This document shows positions 1 through 6,187 of a DNA stretch of 8,762 nucleotides, one piece after another; the stretch's first letter is position 1; the number at the start of each line of letters is the position of its first letter. Source of the stretch: an uncultured Chloroflexota bacterium. GTDB taxonomy: Bacteria; Chloroflexota; Anaerolineae; Aggregatilineales; Phototrophicaceae. Under the pieces are notes generated by a model that saw nothing but the letters and a program-made list of their open reading frames with translations, was not told the DNA's origin and made no database searches. A program made the position numbers and the translations under genes. The stretch is from positions 1 to 8,762 of the forward strand of contig CALBRY010000671.1 in the NCBI GenBank assembly GCA_937927665.1, written 5' to 3'.

Positions 1-1
1 A

Positions 2-925
2 GAATTACGCGCCTATCCCCTGGAAGATCGCTGCTTCATCGGCGGACTCAAAAACCTGCTGTGCGGCGCGCTCACGGTGATTCACCACAACCCACCGCAT
101 AAACCGCTGTTCGCGCCAGATTTTCCTGTGCGCGTCATTCGGGATTACGCCTGGGCACATTCCCTCCACTTTTCGAGCGAAGCAGACATCAAGCGCTCAT
201 ATACGCGCAAACCGATCAACACGAATTGGTACATCCACCTTGCCGAAGGAACGGACGAAGAAGCAGGGGGAGAATATCAACGGTTGAAAATGCTGCTCGG
301 CATATCCAGTTATATGAAGGTTATCCTGATTCACTGTGTCGGAATGACTGCCGAAGACGTTTACCAAGCTGGTTTGAGTCGAGATGGGGTGCAGGGCTTC
401 ATCTGGTGCCCATCCACAAATCTTTACCTATTGGGTAAGACTATCGATGTTGATCTGGTTGACAACCGTGCGAACGTGAATACATTGGGGTTAGGCAGCG
501 ATTCGCGTCTGACCGCTGATGGGGATTATTTGGACGAAATCCGGGCGGCATACGCGGTGCTGTGCGTGCAGGGTCTTGAAAATCCCGAACGCTTACTTCA
601 CCGCATGATCGTTCTCGACGGGGCACATCTCGCTCTCATTGACGCGTTGTACGGGTATTGCAAGCCCGGCGCGCCCGCCGATTGGATCGCCCATCCACAA
701 GGCAGCGAAATCTATCGCCTCCATCGTGCCGATCTTTCGCTGATCGTGCGCGGCGGAGTTCCGCAAATTGGTGATCCCGCACTCATGGAAAAGTTCCCGC
801 ACATCAAAACAGTCGAAGCGACACTTGATGGCGTGCCGAAATCGATCAATGTGCAGCTTGCGCGGCAGATCAAACGCTGTTCGCTTAAAGAACCCGGTTT
901 AGAGATAATGGGAAAGGTCAACTAG
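2..925 (+). CDS. Amidohydrolase family protein (ATZ/TRZ-like metal-dependent hydrolase), 5' partial
   Basis: The reading frame is open from base 2 to the TAG at 923-925, giving 307 visible residues. The true start lies upstream of the window. The family hydrolyses or deaminates C-N bonds in a TIM barrel that binds one or two metals. Visible hallmarks are HLAEGTDEE (about residues 80-88, metal-ligand His), IHCVGMT (about 110-116, second His), WCPSTNLYLLG (136-146) and LGSDSRLTADGDYLDEIR (162-179), whose Asp is the usual catalytic metal-binding residue. The N-terminal HxH metal motif is expected in the missing part. Full-length relatives are about 430-480 residues, so roughly 130-170 are absent. 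An internal ATT at 77 gives no better start, because the family-like segment PLEDRCFIGGLKNLL precedes it. Substrate is unknown; the sequence does not separate a nucleobase or triazine-type deaminase from other amidohydrolases. It ends 18 nt before the first radical SAM gene, so co-transcription is likely. Confidence 0.85.
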   Translation, partial: ELRAYPLEDRCFIGGLKNLLCGALTVIHHNPPHKPLFAPDFPVRVIRDYAWAHSLHFSSEADIKRSYTRKPINTNWYIHLAEGTDEEAGGEYQRLKMLLGISSYMKVILIHCVGMTAEDVYQAGLSRDGVQGFIWCPSTNLYLLGKTIDVDLVDNRANVNTLGLGSDSRLTADGDYLDEIRAAYAVLCVQGLENPERLLHRMIVLDGAHLALIDALYGYCKPGAPADWIAHPQGSEIYRLHRADLSLIVRGGVPQIGDPALMEKFPHIKTVEATLDGVPKSINVQLARQIKRCSLKEPGLEIMGKVN

Positions 926-943
926 CGGCGTGGTTATGATTTA

Positions 944-2437
944 ATGGCACAGATTCTACTTGGTCAATCCTACTATCTCCGGTTTGATCCCAAACTTTTT
1001 CAGGCGATGCAGCCCTATCCGCCGCTCGGCACGCTGTACGCGGCGAGTCTGCTCCGTGAGCGTGGTTACACCATCGCCCTATTCGACGCAATGCTTGCCG
1101 AGTCGACTCAAGCATGGGCGCAAGCACTCGATCAGCACACGCCGAAATACGCCGTGCTGTTTGAAGACAACTTCAATTATCTCAGCAAGATGAGCCTGTT
1201 ACGCATGCGCGAAGCCGCCTTCGAGATGATCACGATGGCGAAACAGCGCGGCTGTATCGTGATCTGCGGCGGTGCGGACGAAACCGATCACGCTGATCGT
1301 TATCTCGAACACGGCGCGGATTACGTCCTGACGGGCGAAGGCGATTTTACACTGCGCGAATTGATCGATCATCTGGAAGGACGCGAAGCACCGCCGCTCG
1401 ATCAGATCAAAAGCCTCGCGTATCGTGGATCAGATGGCGCGATCGTCAAGACCTACCCGCGCCCCGTGATCAACAGTCTCGATTCGATTCCGTTTCCGGC
1501 GTGGGATCTGGTTGACCGCGACAAATACCGCGCGATCTGGATCGAACATCACGGCTATTATTCGATGAATCTGGTCACGACGCGCGGCTGCCCTTTCCAC
1601 TGTAATTGGTGCGCCAAGCCGATCTGGGGTCAGCGCTATAACGTCCGATCGCCGCAAAACGTCGCCGCCGAGATGAAATGGCTGCAAGCAAATTTTCAGC
1701 CGGATCACATCTGGTTTATGGACGACATCATGGGCATTCAAGACCGCTGGATCGAGCAGTTTGCCGACGAACTCGATCGACTGGGCGTGCATATCCCGTT
1801 CAAAAGCTTGAACCGCGTCGATCTGCTCTTGCGCGGAAACACAATTTCGGCGCTGGCACGGGCAGGCGCGCAGATTGTCTGGGTCGGTGCGGAGAGCGGA
1901 TCACAGAAGATTCTCGATGCGATGGAAAAAGGCACAACCGTCACGCAAATCTACGAAGCGGCGCGCAAGCTCCGCGCAAACGGTGTGAAAGTCGCATTTT
2001 TCTTGCAGTTCGGCTACCCGGGCGAAACCCGCGAGGACATCGAACTTACGTTGAACATGGTGCGCGATCTGCTGCCGGATGACATCGGCATCAGCGTAAG
2101 TTATCCCCTCCCCGGCACATCATTTTATGAAACCGTCAAACACGAACTCGGTGAACGCGCCAATTGGGTGGACAGCGAAGACCTCGCCATGCTTTACCGG
2201 GGAACCTATCGCACCGAGTTTTACCGTCAACTGCACACCGTCGTGCATAAGGATTATCGGTCGCGCAAAACAGCGCATGATCTGCGGGCGGTGCTGAAAA
2301 ACCCCGCCGCGCTGCGTCCGTCGCATTTCAAGCGCGCCGCAAGCATGATTTATCATCGCGTCACGCTTTCCGCCGCCCACGCAAAACTCGATGCACTCGC
2401 CGCACTCCCGCACGAGCCGGATTTGCTGAAAAAGTGA
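944..2437 (+). CDS. Cobalamin-binding-domain radical SAM enzyme (BchE-like architecture), copy 1
   Basis: This is a 497-residue cytoplasmic enzyme. Residues 1-145 form a Rossmann-like B12-binding domain: PYPPLGTLY (24-32), the CGGADE turn (108-113) and GADYVLTGEGDFTLREL (124-140). The radical SAM core follows, with RGCPFHCNWC placing C216, C220 and C223 as the CX3CX2C ligands of the 4Fe-4S cluster. GAESGSQKILDAM near 315-327 is typical of the family, as is FGYPGET further on. The C-terminal 90 residues are basic and poorly conserved. Members of this class do methylations at unactivated carbon or phosphorus, or ring-forming chemistry; the substrate cannot be read here. The classic DxHxxG cobalamin-ligand motif is not seen, so B12 would have to bind without that His, as in some relatives. 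The ATG at 944 fits because MAQILLG aligns with MDILLS of copy 2. No Shine-Dalgarno sequence is evident. The gene ends in tandem in-frame stops (TGA TAA, 2435-2440). Confidence 0.88.
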   Translation: MAQILLGQSYYLRFDPKLFQAMQPYPPLGTLYAASLLRERGYTIALFDAMLAESTQAWAQALDQHTPKYAVLFEDNFNYLSKMSLLRMREAAFEMITMAKQRGCIVICGGADETDHADRYLEHGADYVLTGEGDFTLRELIDHLEGREAPPLDQIKSLAYRGSDGAIVKTYPRPVINSLDSIPFPAWDLVDRDKYRAIWIEHHGYYSMNLVTTRGCPFHCNWCAKPIWGQRYNVRSPQNVAAEMKWLQANFQPDHIWFMDDIMGIQDRWIEQFADELDRLGVHIPFKSLNRVDLLLRGNTISALARAGAQIVWVGAESGSQKILDAMEKGTTVTQIYEAARKLRANGVKVAFFLQFGYPGETREDIELTLNMVRDLLPDDIGISVSYPLPGTSFYETVKHELGERANWVDSEDLAMLYRGTYRTEFYRQLHTVVHKDYRSRKTAHDLRAVLKNPAALRPSHFKRAASMIYHRVTLSAAHAKLDALAALPHEPDLLKK

Positions 2438-2442
2438 TAAAC

Positions 2443-2472
2443 GCTGCGCCTTTGCGTCCTTGCGCCTTTGCG
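2443..2472. repeat. Short 8-nt-periodic intergenic repeat (GCGCCTTT-type)
   Basis: The segment reads GCGCCTTT (2446-2453), GCGTCCTT (2454-2461), GCGCCTTT (2462-2469) and GCG, so the 12-mer TGCGCCTTTGCG occurs at 2445-2456 and again at 2461-2472. On the minus strand it reads as the motif QRRKDAKAQR, a spurious peptide I remember from many bacterial intergenic regions where similar GCAAAG-type repeats occur. That comparison is from memory. It lies just after the tandem stops of the first radical SAM gene. Its function is unknown, and it does not form a clear hairpin. Confidence 0.6.
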
Positions 2473-2477
2473 ATAAT
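2451..2477 (+). promoter_or_regulatory. Possible weak internal promoter (extended -10)
   Basis: TGCGATAAT at 2469-2477 matches the extended -10 pattern TGnTATAAT with one mismatch (G for T at the first position of the hexamer). A -35 is poor: TTTGCG at 2451-2456 sits 15 nt upstream and matches the consensus weakly. It lies in the only gap longer than 20 nt in the array, ahead of the 72-residue protein, so a secondary transcription start for the downstream genes is plausible. It overlaps the periodic repeat, so the match may be chance. Confidence 0.2.
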
Positions 2478-2514
2478 GCTTTTATGCTCAGTTCCACTGG
2501 AAACAGGTATTCAC

Positions 2515-2522
2515 GAGAAGGA
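2515..2522 (+). promoter_or_regulatory. Shine-Dalgarno sequence for the 72-residue protein
   Basis: GAGAAGGA ends five bases before the ATG at 2528 and pairs well with the 16S anti-Shine-Dalgarno end. It is the clearest ribosome binding site in the window; most other starts here overlap the preceding gene and show little or none. This supports 2528 as a real and probably well-translated start. Confidence 0.65.
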
Positions 2523-2527
2523 TTGGT

Positions 2528-2746
2528 ATGGCGACGTGGATTAAGTACAAGAATGCAGACAACATCACCGAAATTTTCGACATCGATCAAGCGACACGCT
2601 TCCGACATGTTGAAGAAGGCGATTCGACCTTCATCGAAATTCACGCGGGGGGCGCGGTGCATATGATCATGTGGATGACCGACAAAGAAGCCTTTCACAG
2701 CATCCTCGAACACATCAAGCAGGCGACCGGTTTCACTCTTGAATAA
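2528..2746 (+). CDS. Small conserved-looking protein of unknown function between two radical SAM genes
   Basis: This is a 72-residue acidic-to-neutral protein that I do not recognise. It begins MATWIKYKNADNITEIF and has alternating polar and hydrophobic stretches that suggest several beta strands (about 4-10, 13-19, 25-31, 34-40 and 43-50). A single amphipathic helix follows, with DKEAFHSILEHIKQAT at about 52-67. That looks like a compact beta-beta-beta-alpha fold, not a disordered peptide. There is no signal peptide, membrane segment, cysteine or metal-binding cluster. It has a strong ribosome binding site and ends 12 nt before the next radical SAM start. Its position suggests an accessory or regulatory partner of the radical SAM enzymes (inference). 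A RiPP precursor is less likely: there is no leader-core division and no Cys-, Ser- or Gly-rich tail. Coding status is supported by start, spacing and fold-like pattern. Confidence 0.7.
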   Translation: MATWIKYKNADNITEIFDIDQATRFRHVEEGDSTFIEIHAGGAVHMIMWMTDKEAFHSILEHIKQATGFTLE

Positions 2747-2758
2747 GGCGTGCGACTG

Positions 2759-4183
2759 ATGGATATTCTCCTGTCGCATGGGTATTTCCTCAATGACGAC
2801 CCGCACGAAAAAGCGGTGATGAAGCCTTATCCCCCGCTGGGGATTTTGTTCCTGTCATCGTATCTCAAGTCGAAAGGCTTCAGCGTCGGCGTCTTTGATT
2901 CGACCTTTTCCAGTCTTGAGGATTTTACCGCGCTGATCGTCCGCGAACGTCCAGCGCTCGTTGGCATCTACACCAACTTGATGACCAAGTTCGCCGTGCT
3001 AAAGATGATTCACATCGTCAAGCAGTACGGCGGGCGCGTGATACTTGGCGGACCGGAGCCGCCTTATTATGCCGCCGAGTATCTCCAGCGCGGCGCAGAT
3101 GTGATCGTGCGCGGTGAAGGTGAACTCACGCTCGAAGCGCTGATCCCGCATCTGATCAAGCACGGCATGAACGGCTTGGAGGCGATCGACGGAATCGCCT
3201 TTATGGGTGACAACGCCATTATCGAAACCGCACCGCGAGCTTTTATCGCCGATTTGAGCGCGCATCCGTGGGCAGATCGCGAAGCGATTGATCTCCCGCG
3301 CTATATGAACGTGTGGAAAACCCATCACGGAAACAGTTCGATCAGCGTGATTCAGGCGCGGGGATGCCCATATACCTGTACATGGTGCAGCCATTCCGTC
3401 TACGGGAACACACACCGCCGCCGCTCCCCTGCTGATGCCGCCGATGAACTCCTCCATCTGAAAGAGCGCTATAACCCGGATATGATCTGGTATGCGGATG
3501 ATGTCTTTGCGATCAATCACCGCTGGCTGTTCCAGTACGCCGACGAACTGAAAAAGCGCGGCGTTCGCATTCCATTCGAATGCATTTCGCGGGCGGATCG
3601 CCTCAACGAACAAGTCGTACAAACGCTTGCCGATATGGGTTGTTTTCGATTATGGAACGGTTCGGAGAGCGGATCACAACGCATCCTCGATGCGATGCAG
3701 CGCAAGGTTGAAGCCGCCGACGTACAGGCGAAAACTCATCTGCTCCGCAATCACGGCATCGAAACCGGAATGTTTATCATGCTCGGTTACGATGGCGAGA
3801 CGATCGCAGACCTTGAAGAAACGGTCGAACACCTCAAAAAGAGCAATCCCGATATTTTCCTGACGACGGTCGCCTACCCGATCAAAGGCACACCGTTTTA
3901 TCAGCAGGTCGAAGACCGCATTTTGACCGACAAAGCATGGGATCAACGCAGCGACCGCGATTTGACGATTGCCGGACGCGGATCGCGGCGCTATTACCGA
4001 TTCGCTACGCGCTGGATGGTGAGCGAAGTTGCACTCCACCGCGCCAACACCAACGGCGGCACATCGCTCCAGCGGCGGATCAAATGGGCGGCAAATGCAC
4101 GCATCGGACGCGCTGGCATGTGGCTCACCCGCCGCGAACGCGAACAACCTACACGAACGCTGCGCCATGTCATCCAGCTTTGA
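2759..4183 (+). CDS. Cobalamin-binding-domain radical SAM enzyme, copy 2 (paralogue)
   Basis: This is a 474-residue enzyme with the same layout as copy 1. The B12-binding domain spans about 1-135, with PYPPLGILFLSSYL (24-37), ILGGPEPPYY (95-104) and GADVIVRGEGELTLEAL (112-128). The radical SAM core follows, with RGCPYTCTWC giving C203, C207 and C210 (CX3CX2C). GSESGSQRILDAM and LGYDGET come later, then YPIKGTPFYQQV. The last 90 residues are Arg-rich. As in copy 1, no DxHxxG cobalamin His motif is visible. The ATG at 2759 is preferred over the GTG at 2750: MDILLSHGYF aligns with the copy 1 N-terminus, and TAAGG at 2744-2748 lies 10 nt upstream of the ATG but only 1 nt from the GTG. Its end overlaps the methyltransferase start by 17 nt. 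Reaction and substrate are unknown; its divergence from copy 1 suggests a different step or substrate in one pathway. Confidence 0.88.
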   Translation: MDILLSHGYFLNDDPHEKAVMKPYPPLGILFLSSYLKSKGFSVGVFDSTFSSLEDFTALIVRERPALVGIYTNLMTKFAVLKMIHIVKQYGGRVILGGPEPPYYAAEYLQRGADVIVRGEGELTLEALIPHLIKHGMNGLEAIDGIAFMGDNAIIETAPRAFIADLSAHPWADREAIDLPRYMNVWKTHHGNSSISVIQARGCPYTCTWCSHSVYGNTHRRRSPADAADELLHLKERYNPDMIWYADDVFAINHRWLFQYADELKKRGVRIPFECISRADRLNEQVVQTLADMGCFRLWNGSESGSQRILDAMQRKVEAADVQAKTHLLRNHGIETGMFIMLGYDGETIADLEETVEHLKKSNPDIFLTTVAYPIKGTPFYQQVEDRILTDKAWDQRSDRDLTIAGRGSRRYYRFATRWMVSEVALHRANTNGGTSLQRRIKWAANARIGRAGMWLTRREREQPTRTLRHVIQL

Positions 4184-4943
4184 TCGCCTCGCACCCACCT
4201 ATGATCACGACTTCACGGAAGATGTGATCGCGCGTCATCTCCGTGATCGTGTTCACGCCCGCCTAAACCGTCTCTTTCATGCGGGTGAAACCGTGCTTGA
4301 GCTTGGATGTGGCACAGGAGAAGATGCGCTCAGGTTGGCGCGGCGCGGCGTATGTGTGATCGCCACCGATGCCAGCGAGGGTATGCTCGGCGCGGCGCGA
4401 ACAAAATTGGCGGATCAGCCGCATGTCACCCTGATGCCGCTCGATTTGAACGGCTTAAGTGAAACCGCCCCGACAGTCGATCATGCATTCTCGAATTTTG
4501 GGGCGGTCAACTGCGTGCATGATCGTCATGCGCTGGCGCGTTGGCTGGCGGAGCGGGTTCGCCCCGGCGGGAAAATCGCCTTCGGCATCATGTCGCGCTT
4601 TTGCTTGTGGGAAATTGGATGGCATGTGATTCACGCCGATTTCCGTATCGCTTTCCGGCGCGTGCGCGGCGCATCCGAGTTTCGCATCGAGGACGGTGAT
4701 CTGATCCGTGTCTACTACCCAACCGTGCAGCAGATCACCCGCGAATTTGCGCCCTACTTCCGCCGCGTGCATATCGAGCCATTAGGCTTATTCCTCCCGC
4801 CAACCGCGCTTTATCCTGTCCTCGAAAAGCATCCGGCGCTGCTCAAACGGGCGATGCGGCTGGATGACGCGATCCGTCCGTCTGTCTTAGCGAATCTGGC
4901 GGATCATTACTGGATCGAATTCGAGCGCCGCGCCGAACCATGA
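4167..4943 (+). CDS. Class I SAM-dependent methyltransferase
   Basis: This is a 258-residue cytoplasmic enzyme with a Rossmann methyltransferase fold. It opens with SFDRLAPTYDHDF, a typical lead-in of UbiE/BioC-like small-molecule methyltransferases. Motif I is VLELGCGTGEDA (43-54), the acidic end of strand beta 2 is IATDAS (D68), LDLN (92-95) is motif II/III-like, and VRPGGKIAFG (131-140) is the post-III strand. The C-terminal half (about 150-258) has long helices and YYPTVQQITREFAPYF, a usual lid or substrate-binding region. It should transfer methyl from S-adenosylmethionine to an O, N or C atom of a small substrate; which one is not visible. The frame is open upstream to 4029, but the ATG at 4167 starts the conserved domain cleanly and overlaps the previous gene by 17 nt. 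No Shine-Dalgarno sequence is apparent, so translational coupling is likely. Its end overlaps the flippase start (ATGA, 4940-4943). Confidence 0.85.
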   Translation: MSSSFDRLAPTYDHDFTEDVIARHLRDRVHARLNRLFHAGETVLELGCGTGEDALRLARRGVCVIATDASEGMLGAARTKLADQPHVTLMPLDLNGLSETAPTVDHAFSNFGAVNCVHDRHALARWLAERVRPGGKIAFGIMSRFCLWEIGWHVIHADFRIAFRRVRGASEFRIEDGDLIRVYYPTVQQITREFAPYFRRVHIEPLGLFLPPTALYPVLEKHPALLKRAMRLDDAIRPSVLANLADHYWIEFERRAEP

Positions 4944-6187
4944 CCAACCGCCTGACGCGCAACACAGGGTTATTGATCTTTTCCAATGTTGGGAGCGCGG
5001 CGTTTTCACTTCTGCTCACGGTGATCATCGCTCGTGCGTATGGCGATCAAGGCTTGGGCATCTATGCGTTGGCGGCGGCATGGATACACCCGATCAGCCT
5101 GATTGCGGAGTTCGGCATCGGCACACTGCTCACCCGTGATCTAGCGCGTGAGCCGGATTCCGCCCCGATGCTGTTGAGCGCGGCAATTCGCGCGCGGTTG
5201 TTAATCGGCGGCGCGGCATTCGCGCTCGTTTTGCTCGGTGCGCCGTTTATTTCAAACGATGCACGGGTGATCGCCGCCGTGCGAATTTCCGCACCGATGA
5301 TCCTGATTCTGCCCTTCTTCAGCACATTTACAGCCGTGTTTCGCGCCCGTCAGCGCATGCAGTCGATCCCATTCCTCAACATCGGCATGATCGCGCTTCA
5401 AGTGATCATGACCCTGTTCGTTGTGTGGATAGGCGGCGGATTAGTCGGTGTGCTGGTAGCAAACGTGCTGTCATCAGCGGTTCAGCTTGCGGCGGCTTAC
5501 GGGGTATATCGGCGCGGGTTTATGGTGAAACTATCCGCACATGGCGAAAGTGTGCCGCGCTTGATGCGGCGCGCTTGGCATTTCGCATGTGCTGCGGTCT
5601 TTATTGCAGTACAAATTCGTTTGAGCGCAATTCTCTTGGAGGCATTCGCGTCTGCATCAGCAGTCGGTCAATACACCGCTGCATCACGCTTCATCGAAGC
5701 GGCGCGCTTGATCCCGAACGCATTTTTCGGCGCGTTCCTCCCCACGCTTGCCGCATTGAGCCTTGATCCGGCACGGTTGGCGCTCACTTTTCGCCGTGCC
5801 ATGATCGGCTTGGGTGTGTTCGGGTTGATCGGCGCGTTCCTTTTAACGTTCTCCGCGCCCCTGTTGATCGCGCTCCTGTTTGGCGATGAATTTGGCGGCG
5901 CAGTCATTCCTCTTCAAGTACTGGCATGGTCACTCGTCGGCGGGCTGCTGCGCGGCGGGCAAACCCTGTATTGGTACGCGCAAGGTCGAGAGCGCGCCGT
6001 CAATTTGATCAACGCGGCAGTAATTCCGGTGCAAATCGCCCTCAGTTTGTGGTTGATCCCCGCTTATGGGGCGGTTGGCGCGGCGTGGGTGCAGGTGATC
6101 GTCGAATTGGGTGCATTCGCGGCGCTGTGGCGTCCACCAAGCAAACAGGCATCGCCGGAAGGGTCGCCGCTTTATGAAGCCCGATAA
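4940..6187 (+). CDS. Polysaccharide/lipid-linked oligosaccharide flippase-like membrane protein (Wzx/MATE-MOP family)
   Basis: This is a 415-residue polytopic membrane protein with roughly 12-13 hydrophobic spans (about 10-32, 40-63, 84-103, 108-133, 148-188 as two, 213-235, 250-275, 289-310, 320-338, 352-373 and 377-397). The N-terminus (RNTGLLIFSNVGSAAFSLLL) and ARAYGDQGLGIYALAAAW just after it are typical of Wzx-type flippases, where a short helix is followed by a loop with Gly-x-Gly-x-Tyr. GQYTAASRFIEAARLIPNAF (233-252) is the usual repeat of that pattern in the second half. Such proteins move undecaprenyl-linked glycans across the inner membrane for O-antigen, capsule or glycolipid assembly. 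It lies between a methyltransferase and two glycosyltransferases, which fits a surface-glycan role. The start at 4940 overlaps the previous stop by four bases. The exact cargo is unknown, and other MOP-superfamily exporters cannot be fully excluded. Confidence 0.85.
   Translation: MTNRLTRNTGLLIFSNVGSAAFSLLLTVIIARAYGDQGLGIYALAAAWIHPISLIAEFGIGTLLTRDLAREPDSAPMLLSAAIRARLLIGGAAFALVLLGAPFISNDARVIAAVRISAPMILILPFFSTFTAVFRARQRMQSIPFLNIGMIALQVIMTLFVVWIGGGLVGVLVANVLSSAVQLAAAYGVYRRGFMVKLSAHGESVPRLMRRAWHFACAAVFIAVQIRLSAILLEAFASASAVGQYTAASRFIEAARLIPNAFFGAFLPTLAALSLDPARLALTFRRAMIGLGVFGLIGAFLLTFSAPLLIALLFGDEFGGAVIPLQVLAWSLVGGLLRGGQTLYWYAQGRERAVNLINAAVIPVQIALSLWLIPAYGAVGAAWVQVIVELGAFAALWRPPSKQASPEGSPLYEAR

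Noticed and set aside
2528..2746. RiPP precursor reading for the small protein next to radical SAM genes
   Set aside because: It has no leader-core division, no Cys or residue-repeat core, and a beta-plus-helix pattern typical of a folded domain; the neighbouring enzymes have B12 domains and no SPASM-type Cys-rich tail or RRE domain.
2750..2758. GTG start adding three residues to the second radical SAM protein
   Set aside because: The ATG at 2759 has better spacing from TAAGG and gives an N-terminus that aligns with the paralogue.
2120..2806. Long minus-strand open frame (228 codons) across the first radical SAM end, the gap and the small gene
   Set aside because: It runs antisense to well-supported genes, includes the repeat-derived peptide QRRKDAKAQR, and has no domain-like pattern; it is a shadow of codon bias.
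2999..3622. Long minus-strand open frame (207 codons) inside the second radical SAM gene
   Set aside because: It is fully antisense to a gene with clear CX3CX2C and B12-domain motifs and has no recognisable features of its own.
4029..4166. Upstream extension of the methyltransferase frame (46 extra codons)
   Set aside because: The extension lies inside the radical SAM coding region in another frame and has Ala/Arg/Thr-rich, non-domain content; the ATG at 4167 begins the typical lead-in of the fold.
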